From: Neobacillus notoginsengisoli
GTDB lineage: Bacteria; Bacillota; Bacilli; Bacillales; Cytobacillaceae
Length of the DNA: 64,000 bases
NCBI RefSeq assembly: GCF_003515685.1
Contig: NZ_QWEG01000011.1
Location: 1 to 64,000, forward strand
Direction of reading: 5' to 3'
In this document: in pieces, positions 56,617 through 64,000 of the stretch
Numbering within the stretch: the stretch's first letter is position 1
Layout: each line of letters begins with the position of its first letter
Notes under the pieces: model-generated
What the model saw: only the letters and a program-made list of their open reading frames with translations
Database searches by the model: none
Told to the model about the DNA's origin: nothing
Translations under genes and position numbers: made by a program

Positions 56617-59111
56617 TTCCTTTCCACTTCCTCCATTACAAATGCTTCGATGATATCTCCTTCTTTGACATCATTAAAGTTTTTAATGGTGATTCCGCAC
56701 TCGTACCCCTGTGCCACTTCTTTGGCATCATCCTTAAATCTCTTAAGGGCATCGACTGTTCCTTCAAAAATAACTACGCCATCGCGGATGAGGCGCACGC
56801 CACTGTCACGGGTGATTTTTCCATCTGTGACATATGAACCGGCAATCGTTCCAATTTTAGATACTTTGAAGGTCTGGCGCACTTCGGCCTGGCCAATGAT
56901 TTTCTCCTGGAATTCCGGATCCAGCATTCCTTTCATTGCGGCTTCAATTTCTTCAATGACTTTATAAATGACCCTGTGCAGGCGTACATCTACCTTTTCC
57001 GCGTCTGCAGCCCGTTTGGCGTTCGCATCCGGTCGTACGTTGAAACCAACGACAATTGCATTGGAAGCTGCTGCGAGGGTAATGTCAGACTCATTGATTG
57101 CTCCCGCGCCCGAATGGATAATCCGGACATTGACGCCTTCAACATCAATTTTCATCAGTGAAGCGGCCATCGCTTCAGCGGTCCCCTGAACATCCGCTTT
57201 GATAATGATGTTTAAATCTTTCATTTCCCCTTGCTTTAACTGTTCAAACAAGTTATCAAGGCTGACGCGGGTTTTCTCACCGCGGGAAGCAGCCAAAGAT
57301 TGCTGGGCGCGTGCTTCACCAACATGGCGTGCGGTTTTCTCGTCATCAAATACAACAAAGCGGTCCCCTGCTTGTGGAACGTCACTTAAACCGGTAATTT
57401 CTACCGGAGTGGAAGGACCTGCCTCTTTTACGCGGCGCCCTTTGTCATTGACCATTGCGCGCACGCGGCCGAATGTGGCACCAACAACGATTGGGTCACC
57501 AATTTTAAGGGTTCCATTTTGGACAAGCAAGGTTGCAACCGAACCGCGCCCTTTATCCAATTGGGCTTCAATAACCGTTCCCACTGCTTTACGGTTCGGA
57601 TTTGCTTTGTACTCTTCAACTTCACTTACGAGAAGAATCATTTCCAACAAGCTGTCGATTCCTTCCCTATTCTTAGCCGAAATCGGAACAAAAATCGTAT
57701 CACCGCCCCAAGCTTCAGGGACTAATCCGTGCTCAGTCAGCTCCTGCATGACTCGGTCAGGATTTGCTGCCGGCTTATCCATTTTATTCACCGCTACGAT
57801 GATTGGAACCTCCGCCGCCTTGGCATGGTTGATCGCCTCTACAGTCTGCGGCATGACGCCGTCATCAGCTGCCACAACAAGAATGGTGATATCGGTAATT
57901 TTTGCTCCACGAGCACGCATCGTTGTAAATGCTGCGTGTCCAGGAGTGTCCAGGAAAGTGATTTTTTTGCCGTTTTCTACCACTTGATAAGCACCGATAT
58001 GCTGAGTAATCCCGCCTGCTTCACCTTCCGTTACCTTCGTATGGCGGATGGAATCAAGCAGGGTGGTTTTCCCATGGTCAACGTGTCCCATAATCGTTAC
58101 AACTGAAGGCCTTTCAACCAAGTCACCTGATTCGTCCTCAGTGAAATAAACCTCAAGGTCGGTTGTATCAATCTTAATTTCCTCTTCCACTTCCACTCCA
58201 TATTCACTTGCAATGAGTTCAATTGCATCTTTATCGAGTTCTTGGTTAATGGTGGCCATTACACCTAGAAGGAAAAGTTTCTTAATGATTTCAGAAGGCT
58301 CCCGGTACAGCTTTTTCGCCAGCTCCGCGACTGTCAGCGATTCACTGAAAGTAATTTTTGCCGGAAGTTCCCTTTCCTTTCGAACCGGTGGAGCGGCCTG
58401 CTGCTGATGCTGCTTTTTGCCAGGTCTGTTCCTGTTTTGGCCCTGGTTTGGCCTATTAGGAGCTTTCCCTTTATTGAACGGTTTATTTTCATTCTTTTTA
58501 TTATCTGCCGGCTTAGGAGCAGATGGCCTGTTTGGCCTTTGTTGGTTTGAAGCCCCGCCTTGTTGCGGCCTGCCCTGCTGCACGCCCTGGCTGCGGTTTT
58601 GCTGTCCGCCCTGTGGACGGCTCTGCTGGCCTTGAGCACCCGGACGGCTTGCTTGCGGCCTGCCTTGTCCGCTTTGCTGGTTTCGGTTTTGCTGGGTCCC
58701 CTGCCCGCGTCCCTGCTGGCTGCCCTGCTGGCTGCCCTGAGGCCTTCCATCTCTGCTCCCTTGCGGACGGTTATCCCTATTCCCTTGAGGGCGGCTTTGC
58801 TGGCTGGTCTGGGACCGCCCTTGCCCTTCCTGGTTACCTTGCGGACGGTTTTGCTGGCTGCCCTGAGGCCTTCCCTCACGGCTAGCTTGCGGACGGCCCT
58901 GCTGGCTTCCCTGCTGCTGCTTTGGCTGCTGAGGCTTTGCCTGCCTTTCATCCTTCTTATTGAAGATGGCTTCCAATTTATTATAGGCGTCCTTTTCAAT
59001 TGTAGACATATGGTTAGAAACTTCTACATTCATATCTTTCAGTTTTGCAATAACATCTTTACTAGAAACATTGTATTTCTTTGCGTATTCGTATACACGT
59101 GTTTTACTCAT
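56613..59111 (-). CDS. infB: Translation initiation factor IF-2
   Basis: 832-aa GTPase that loads initiator tRNA on the ribosome. The IF2 N-terminal domain (residues 1-55, [21 protein letters not shown]) is followed by a low-complexity region of about 185 residues made of QGRPQGS-like repeats. The GTPase domain contains [17 protein letters not shown] and NKMDKP; domains II to IV follow. B. subtilis IF2 has 716 aa; the extra length is in the repeat region. It sits in the nusA operon. Confidence 0.98.
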   Translation of the reverse strand: MSKTRVYEYAKKYNVSSKDVIAKLKDMNVEVSNHMSTIEKDAYNKLEAIFNKKDERQAKPQQPKQQQGSQQGRPQASREGRPQGSQQNRPQGNQEGQGRSQTSQQSRPQGNRDNRPQGSRDGRPQGSQQGSQQGRGQGTQQNRNQQSGQGRPQASRPGAQGQQSRPQGGQQNRSQGVQQGRPQQGGASNQQRPNRPSAPKPADNKKNENKPFNKGKAPNRPNQGQNRNRPGKKQHQQQAAPPVRKERELPAKITFSESLTVAELAKKLYREPSEIIKKLFLLGVMATINQELDKDAIELIASEYGVEVEEEIKIDTTDLEVYFTEDESGDLVERPSVVTIMGHVDHGKTTLLDSIRHTKVTEGEAGGITQHIGAYQVVENGKKITFLDTPGHAAFTTMRARGAKITDITILVVAADDGVMPQTVEAINHAKAAEVPIIVAVNKMDKPAANPDRVMQELTEHGLVPEAWGGDTIFVPISAKNREGIDSLLEMILLVSEVEEYKANPNRKAVGTVIEAQLDKGRGSVATLLVQNGTLKIGDPIVVGATFGRVRAMVNDKGRRVKEAGPSTPVEITGLSDVPQAGDRFVVFDDEKTARHVGEARAQQSLAASRGEKTRVSLDNLFEQLKQGEMKDLNIIIKADVQGTAEAMAASLMKIDVEGVNVRIIHSGAGAINESDITLAAASNAIVVGFNVRPDANAKRAADAEKVDVRLHRVIYKVIEEIEAAMKGMLDPEFQEKIIGQAEVRQTFKVSKIGTIAGSYVTDGKITRDSGVRLIRDGVVIFEGTVDALKRFKDDAKEVAQGYECGITIKNFNDVKEGDIIEAFVMEEVERK

Positions 59112-59130
59112 TCTTTCACCCCCGCTGAAA

Positions 59131-59433
59131 TTAATCGAGCAGTGTCATTAGTTTTTTCGCAAACCCTTCATCCAATACAGCAACTACCACACGTGCTTCC
59201 TTTCCAATTGCCGAACCGAGGTCATACCTGTTATCGACTATTTTCCACGGTACGTGAAAGGATTTGCACTTATCGGTGATTTTTTTAGATGTATTAGCGG
59301 AAGCATCTGCGGATAACAGGATGAGCTTTGCCTTATTGCTTCGGATTTCCTTTATGGAAAGCTCTTCTCCTGAAATGACTTTTCGTGCCCGATTTGCCAA
59401 GCCAAGCAATGACATCCATTGATTTGATTTCAT
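59131..59433 (-). CDS. ylxQ: YlxQ, L7Ae-family RNA-binding protein
   Basis: 100-aa L7Ae/L30e-like protein ([36 protein letters not shown]) that may bind kink-turn RNA. Its first base overlaps the last base of the ylxR stop codon. Conserved between ylxR and infB. Confidence 0.94.
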   Translation of the reverse strand: MKSNQWMSLLGLANRARKVISGEELSIKEIRSNKAKLILLSADASANTSKKITDKCKSFHVPWKIVDNRYDLGSAIGKEARVVVAVLDEGFAKKLMTLLD

Positions 59434-59714
59434 CAGGATTGCCGTTTCTCCTTTTCCATAAGCTCAAGGAGCTCGTCATATAAAGCTGAATCTATATCAG
59501 TTTGCAAATGGTTTGCCAGTGCATTTTTCTTCTTTGCCAAAAGGATTGCTTCACGGTCTAAAGACAAGTACGCGCCGCGGCCCGATTTTTTTCCTGTCAG
59601 GTCGACTGAAACGTCTCCTTCTTTTGAGCGGACGATGCGAACAAGTTCTTTTTTGGGTTTCATTTCCCCTGTTGCGACACATTTACGCATCGGAACTTTT
59701 CTCATTTTGTTCAC
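59433..59714 (-). CDS. ylxR: YlxR, DUF448 protein (RNA-associated)
   Basis: 93-aa conserved protein ([30 protein letters not shown]) found after nusA. In B. subtilis YlxR (RnpM) was reported to bind the RNase P RNA and to influence gene expression. 18 bp after nusA, so co-transcribed. Confidence 0.94.
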   Translation of the reverse strand: MNKMRKVPMRKCVATGEMKPKKELVRIVRSKEGDVSVDLTGKKSGRGAYLSLDREAILLAKKKNALANHLQTDIDSALYDELLELMEKEKRQS

Positions 59715-59732
59715 GTCTATTCCCTCCGCTTA

Positions 59733-60869
59733 TTACTCTTTATCGTCTTCGTAATCGTAATCTTCATCTTCTTCGTAAAAATCTTCCTCTTCGTCAAAAA
59801 GCCTAATCGTTTCTTCACGAGGGAAAATACCCATTTCTCTTGCCTCGGTTTCAGCCTTGATATCGATTTTCCAGCCAGTTAGCTTTGCCGCTAGGCGTGC
59901 ATTCTGTCCCCGCTTGCCGATTGCAAGGGAAAGCTGGTAATCCGGAACGATGACTGTTGTTGCCTTTTCACCTTCGTTCACAAGTACATCAAGCACTTTG
60001 GACGGACTGAGCGCATTCGCCACGAAAACAACCGGATCTTCCGACCATTTGACGATATCGATTTTTTCCCCTTTCAGTTCATTCACGACAGCTTGGACTC
60101 TCGTCCCTTTAGGGCCGACGCAAGAACCAACCGGATCGACTTCCTCATTTTCCGAATGGACGGAAATTTTGGATCTGTCTCCTGCTTCGCGGGCTACTGA
60201 TTTGATTTCAACCGTACCGTCATAAATCTCTGGCACTTCAATTTCAAATAGCCGCTTCAACAAGCCTGGATGCGTTCTGGACACAAAGATTTGGGGACCC
60301 TTTGTTGTTTTTTCCACTTTTGTAATAAACACCTTAATCCTGTCATGGGGTTTATAATGCTCATTTGGCATTTGCTCATTGACCGGAAGAAGTGCTTCAA
60401 TTTTTCCAAGGCTGACGTAGATGAACTTGGAATCAATCCTTTGGACGATTCCTGTCATAATATCCTCTTCACGATCGATAAATTCCGAATAAATGATGCC
60501 CCGCTCCGCTTCACGGACACGCTGGGTCACAACCTGCTTCGCTGTCTGGGCGGCAATCCTACCGAAGTCTTTCGGCGTTACTTCCATTTCAACTACATCT
60601 TCCACTTGGTAATTCGGATTGATTTCCCGGGCTTCATCAATGGAAATCTCCAGCCGCGGATCAAAAACTTCATCGACAACTTCTTTCCGGGCAAAAACAC
60701 GCATCAACCCATTATCGGTATTAATATCGATTCTTACATTTTGCGCCTGATTGAAGTTTCTTCGGTATGCCGATATTAGGGCCGCTTCAATTGCTTCAAT
60801 TAATACATCTCTGGAAATACCCTTGTCTCTTTCCAGTATTGTCAGAGCATCTAAAAGTTCGCTGCTCAT
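59733..60869 (-). CDS. nusA: Transcription termination/antitermination factor NusA
   Basis: 378 aa: N-terminal RNA polymerase-binding domain (about 1-130), S1 ([19 protein letters not shown] onward), two KH domains ([31 protein letters not shown]) and a strongly acidic tail ([16 protein letters not shown]). Like other Firmicutes it lacks the E. coli C-terminal repeats. It follows rimP by 96 bp. Confidence 0.98.
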   Translation of the reverse strand: MSSELLDALTILERDKGISRDVLIEAIEAALISAYRRNFNQAQNVRIDINTDNGLMRVFARKEVVDEVFDPRLEISIDEAREINPNYQVEDVVEMEVTPKDFGRIAAQTAKQVVTQRVREAERGIIYSEFIDREEDIMTGIVQRIDSKFIYVSLGKIEALLPVNEQMPNEHYKPHDRIKVFITKVEKTTKGPQIFVSRTHPGLLKRLFEIEVPEIYDGTVEIKSVAREAGDRSKISVHSENEEVDPVGSCVGPKGTRVQAVVNELKGEKIDIVKWSEDPVVFVANALSPSKVLDVLVNEGEKATTVIVPDYQLSLAIGKRGQNARLAAKLTGWKIDIKAETEAREMGIFPREETIRLFDEEEDFYEEDEDYDYEDDKE

Positions 60870-60928
60870 TGGTACTTATCCCCCTTTAGTCAGTCATGAG
60901 TTATCTTAAGTCCAGGATCACAGTGTGT

Positions 60929-60950
60929 AAATATTCCCATGCGAATATTT
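60929..60950. repeat. Inverted repeat between rimP and nusA
   Basis: AAATATTC-CCATGC-GAATATTT, perfect 8-bp arms with a 6-bp centre, 60 bp upstream of nusA inside the operon. No T tract follows, so it is not a terminator. Confidence 0.6.
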
Positions 60951-60965
60951 GCCTGCAGGGCTGAA

Positions 60966-61436
60966 TTAGCCAAACGTGACTGCAAGCCTGGCGTTTGCCA
61001 CCTTGTCAAAAGGAATCTCAACTGTCTTTTTACGTGTCTTTATTTTGATTTCCAGTTTTACGGTTTCACCGTCAAAATCAAGCAAAATGCCCTCAAATGA
61101 CTTTTCTCCATCAATCGGCTCATATGTTTTCACGTAAACATTTTTTCCGATGGAATCTCGGTAATCCTTCTCCTTTTTTAGCGGCCTTTCGGCACCAGGT
61201 GAAGACACTTCAAGAAAATAATTGTGGGGGATTGGATCAAGTTCATCCAACTTTTCACTTACACGTTCACTGACGATTCCGCATTCTTCTATGTCGACCC
61301 CGTTCTCCTTGTCAATGTATAGCCGCAAAAACCAATCCCGGCCTTCTTTTACATATTCAATATCAACTAATTCCAATCCAAGTTCTTCTACAATCGGGGT
61401 AGCCAAATTTTCTACTATTTCTGTCACTTTACTCAT
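60966..61436 (-). CDS. rimP: Ribosome maturation factor RimP
   Basis: 156-aa 30S assembly factor ([42 protein letters not shown]). AAAGGAGG precedes the ATG. First gene of the nusA operon; a -10-like TATAAA near 61509 could serve it but the -35 is poor. Confidence 0.97.
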   Translation of the reverse strand: MSKVTEIVENLATPIVEELGLELVDIEYVKEGRDWFLRLYIDKENGVDIEECGIVSERVSEKLDELDPIPHNYFLEVSSPGAERPLKKEKDYRDSIGKNVYVKTYEPIDGEKSFEGILLDFDGETVKLEIKIKTRKKTVEIPFDKVANARLAVTFG

Positions 61437-61530
61437 TGCTAACCTCCTTTACTGCTACTAACCGGTATTTTGCACTACTAACGGAGACTTTTATCATTTA
61501 TACCCGAAAAATGCCCTGGACAACAACGAA

Positions 61531-61550
61531 AGAGTGGGTTTCCCCACTCT
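61531..61550 (-). terminator. Probable terminator of polC
   Basis: AGAGTGGG/CCCACTCT stem with a 4-nt loop; the following minus-strand sequence TTCGTTGTT is only moderately T-rich. Confidence 0.65.
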
Positions 61551-61634
61551 TCCGGACATTTTGCTTAGTATTTCCAATAAAACTATACCATACACAATTA
61601 CTGAAAGCAAATGAAGCGGACTGCCTGAAAACCC

Positions 61635-64000
61635 CTAAAAAAGGGAAAGCTGGTTCTGCTCGGGAAGTGCGTCAAGGCAACCTTGTTTGTCAAGATATTC
61701 AATGACGGTTTTAGAAACTTTTCCACGCTGCTGGAGGTCTTCTTTTGAAAGGAATTCTCCTTCTTCCCTTGCTTTGACGATATTCACTGCTGCATTCGTT
61801 CCAAGCCCAGGGATTGAATTGAAAGGAGGGATCAATGTTGTTCCCTCAATTGTGAATTCAGACGCAGAAGACTTGTACAAGTCGATTTTTTGGAACGAAA
61901 ATCCGCGCTCACACATTTCAAGGGCCAATTCAAGAACAGTCAGCAAGTTTTTCTCTTTAGGAGCCGCATCAAGGCCCTTTGCATTGATTTCCTCAATGAT
62001 CGCCCTGATGGCTTCAGAGCCCCTGGCCATTGCTTCAATATCAAAATCCTCCGCCCGGACAGTAAAATACGCTGCATAATATAAAAGAGGGAGGTGTACC
62101 TTAAAGTAGGCAATTCTTACAGCCATTAAAACATAAGCAGCCGCGTGCGCCTTGGGGAACATGTACTTAATTTTCTTACATGAATCGATATACCATTCAG
62201 GCACTTCGTTTTTTCGCATTTCCGCTTCCATTTCCTCTGTAAGTCCTTTTCCTTTACGGACTGACTCCATAATTTTGAAAGCGAGGGCAGGTTCTAGGCC
62301 CTGGTAAATCAAATAAACCATAATGTCATCCCGGCAGCCGATGACCTCGCTCAGTGTACAGATTTTGTTATGGATCAATTCTTGAGCATTTCCAAGCCAT
62401 ACATCCGTCCCATGGGACAATCCGGATATCTGGACAAGCTCTGAGAACGTCGTCGGTTTCGTATCTTCAAGCATTTGCCTGACGAACCTTGTTCCGAATT
62501 CCGGAATACCCAATGTTCCTGTTTTACACATAATTTGTTCTTCTGTCACGCCCAGTGATTCCGTCCCGCTGAAAATCTTCATGACCTCAGGGTCATCAGT
62601 CGGAATTGTTTTCGGATCGATGCCGCTAAGATCCTGGAGCATACGGATGACGGTCGGATCATCGTGGCCAAGTATATCGAGTTTCAGCAAGTTATCATGG
62701 ATGGAATGGAAATCAAAATGGGTCGTTTTCCATTCCGACGTGGCCGCATCGGCAGGGAATTGAATTGGCGAAAAGTCATAGATATCCATATAGTCCGGGA
62801 CAACAATGATTCCCCCCGGGTGCTGTCCGGTTGTCCGCTTAACACCGACACAGCCGGAAGCGAGCCTGTCAATCTCCGCGCCCCTCAATTGAAGATTATT
62901 CTCCTGCTGATACGCTTTTACGTAACCGAAAGCCGTTTTATCAGCAACCGTGCCAATTGTTCCAGCGCGATAGACATACTCTTCTCCGAATAATTCCTTC
63001 GTATAGTTATGCGCCCTTGGCTGGTATTCCCCGGAGAAGTTAAGGTCAATATCCGGAACCTTGTCCCCCTTAAAGCCGAGGAAGGTCTCAAACGGAATAT
63101 CATGGCCATCCTTCCGGTATTTAGCCCCGCATTCAGGACAGTTTTTATCAGGCAGGTCGAACCCGGAACCAACTGACCCATCATTAAAGAACTCAGAGTG
63201 CTTGCACTTTACACAAACATAATGAGGTGGAAGCGGATTTACCTCGGTGATTTCCGTCATTGTCGCAACAAAGGAGGAACCGACCGAACCCCTCGATCCA
63301 ACCAGATACCCATCATCAAGTGATTTCTTTACAAGTTTATGAGAAATGAGATAAATAACCGCAAAGCCATGGCCAATGATACTCTTTAATTCTTTTTCCA
63401 GTCGGGCCTCGACAATTTCAGGCAGAGGATCCCCGTAGATTCTGCGCGCCATCGAATAACTCATTTCCCGCATTTCCTCATCGGCGCCTTCAATTTTAGG
63501 CGTATAGAGGTCATCCTTGATTGGCTTAATCGCATCAATCATATCTGCAATTTTATTCGTGTTTTCCACAACAATTTCCTTAGCTTTTTTTGTGCCAAGG
63601 AAACTGAAAGCATCGAGCATCTCGTTGGTTGTCCTAAAGTGGACATCAGGAAGATTATGCCTGTTCAGAGGATTGGCGCCGCCCTGCGAATTGACAAGGA
63701 TCTTCCGGTAGATTTTATCGTTTTCATTCAGGTAATGGACATTCCCGGTTGCGACAACCGGCAGTTCCAATTTTTCACCCAGTTTTACGACATTGCCGAT
63801 AATCTCCTCAAGTGCCCTTTCGTCCCTGACCAGTTCCATTTCGAGCAATGGAGCGTAAACGGGTTTCGGCATAACCTCCAGGTAGTCGTAAAACCCAGCT
63901 GCTTCTTCAACTTCATCCGGCGACTTTTGCATCATCCCTTGAAAAACTTCGCCGCGGTCACATCCCGAGCCGACTAGAATTCCTTCCCGGTACTTCTGCA
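61635..64000 (-). CDS. polC: DNA polymerase III alpha subunit PolC (C-terminal part, truncated by the window edge)
   Basis: Gram-positive replicative polymerase. About 788 C-terminal residues are present; the frame is open to the right edge (…[13 protein letters not shown] precedes the first internal Met at 63935). Visible are the end of the PHP domain, a zinc finger (CVKCKHSEF...CPECGAKY), the catalytic PDIDLNFSG, and the helix-hairpin-helix region. The C terminus NQLSLF is the beta-clamp-binding motif. The N-terminal OB and exonuclease domains lie outside the window. Confidence 0.98.
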   Translation of the reverse strand, partial: QKYREGILVGSGCDRGEVFQGMMQKSPDEVEEAAGFYDYLEVMPKPVYAPLLEMELVRDERALEEIIGNVVKLGEKLELPVVATGNVHYLNENDKIYRKILVNSQGGANPLNRHNLPDVHFRTTNEMLDAFSFLGTKKAKEIVVENTNKIADMIDAIKPIKDDLYTPKIEGADEEMREMSYSMARRIYGDPLPEIVEARLEKELKSIIGHGFAVIYLISHKLVKKSLDDGYLVGSRGSVGSSFVATMTEITEVNPLPPHYVCVKCKHSEFFNDGSVGSGFDLPDKNCPECGAKYRKDGHDIPFETFLGFKGDKVPDIDLNFSGEYQPRAHNYTKELFGEEYVYRAGTIGTVADKTAFGYVKAYQQENNLQLRGAEIDRLASGCVGVKRTTGQHPGGIIVVPDYMDIYDFSPIQFPADAATSEWKTTHFDFHSIHDNLLKLDILGHDDPTVIRMLQDLSGIDPKTIPTDDPEVMKIFSGTESLGVTEEQIMCKTGTLGIPEFGTRFVRQMLEDTKPTTFSELVQISGLSHGTDVWLGNAQELIHNKICTLSEVIGCRDDIMVYLIYQGLEPALAFKIMESVRKGKGLTEEMEAEMRKNEVPEWYIDSCKKIKYMFPKAHAAAYVLMAVRIAYFKVHLPLLYYAAYFTVRAEDFDIEAMARGSEAIRAIIEEINAKGLDAAPKEKNLLTVLELALEMCERGFSFQKIDLYKSSASEFTIEGTTLIPPFNSIPGLGTNAAVNIVKAREEGEFLSKEDLQQRGKVSKTVIEYLDKQGCLDALPEQNQLSLF

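Noticed and set aside
58560-59279. 239-codon plus-strand ORF antisense to infB
   Set aside because: It arises from the repetitive QGRP codons of infB and has leucine/alanine-rich low-complexity content without a ribosome site.

Overview
This is a 64 kb piece of chromosome from an endospore-forming Bacillaceae bacterium (Bacillus or a close relative). The evidence is a gene order that largely follows the Bacillus subtilis polC-to-miaA segment read backwards, plus sporulation genes (cotE, spoVS, dpaA/dpaB, spoVK, spoIIIE), Gram-positive PolC, RNase Y, both RNase J2 and PNPase, and purine-rich Shine-Dalgarno sequences. Almost every gene is on the minus strand; only mreBH, a cupin gene and a ferredoxin-like gene are on the plus strand. 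No prophage and no complete IS element is visible. Layout from the right edge: partial polC, then the rimP-nusA-ylxR-ylxQ-infB-ylxP-rbfA translation operon, closed by a strong terminator and separated by a repeat element from truB-ribF; then rpsO, pnp, ylxY, mlpA and ymxH; then the dpaA-dpaB-asd-dapG-dapA block, which makes aspartate semialdehyde, dihydrodipicolinate and spore dipicolinate; then rnjB, tepA-ylzJ and spoIIIE; then a GntR regulator with the nupNOPQ-type nucleoside ABC importer; then ymfF-ymfH-ymfI-ymfJ-ymfK-rodZ-pgsA-cinA-recA; then rny, ymdB and spoVS. Where B. subtilis has tdh-kbl, this genome has an M19 dipeptidase and a two-gene 2-oxoacid:ferredoxin oxidoreductase (korA-korB). 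Next come miaB-ricA, cotE, a 4Fe-4S protein, a 67-codon gene of unknown function, a cupin gene, mutS-mutL, ohr, a Nudix gene, mreBH, miaA-hfq and spoVK. The intergenic DNA holds the less ordinary material. (1) Two copies (about 130 and 185 bp) of a hairpin-rich element with short terminal inverted repeats lie in the same orientation, each between the terminator of one gene and the start codon of the next, splitting dapG/dapA and rbfA/truB. (2) Three tandem 52-bp palindromic units lie between korB and miaB. (3) Two ACAAT-N4-ATTGT dyads, 21 bp apart centre to centre, cover the -35 and -10 regions of the rny promoter. (4) What looks like the 5' end of a group IIC intron sits just behind the spoVK terminator at the left edge. 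(5) Operator-like palindromes lie in front of the gntR/nup, asd and korA genes. Functionally the window is mostly housekeeping: replication, RNA decay and processing, ribosome maturation, tRNA modification, DNA repair, lysine/dipicolinate synthesis, cell shape and spore coat. Start codons were chosen from Shine-Dalgarno placement and remembered homologues; several start at GTG or TTG.
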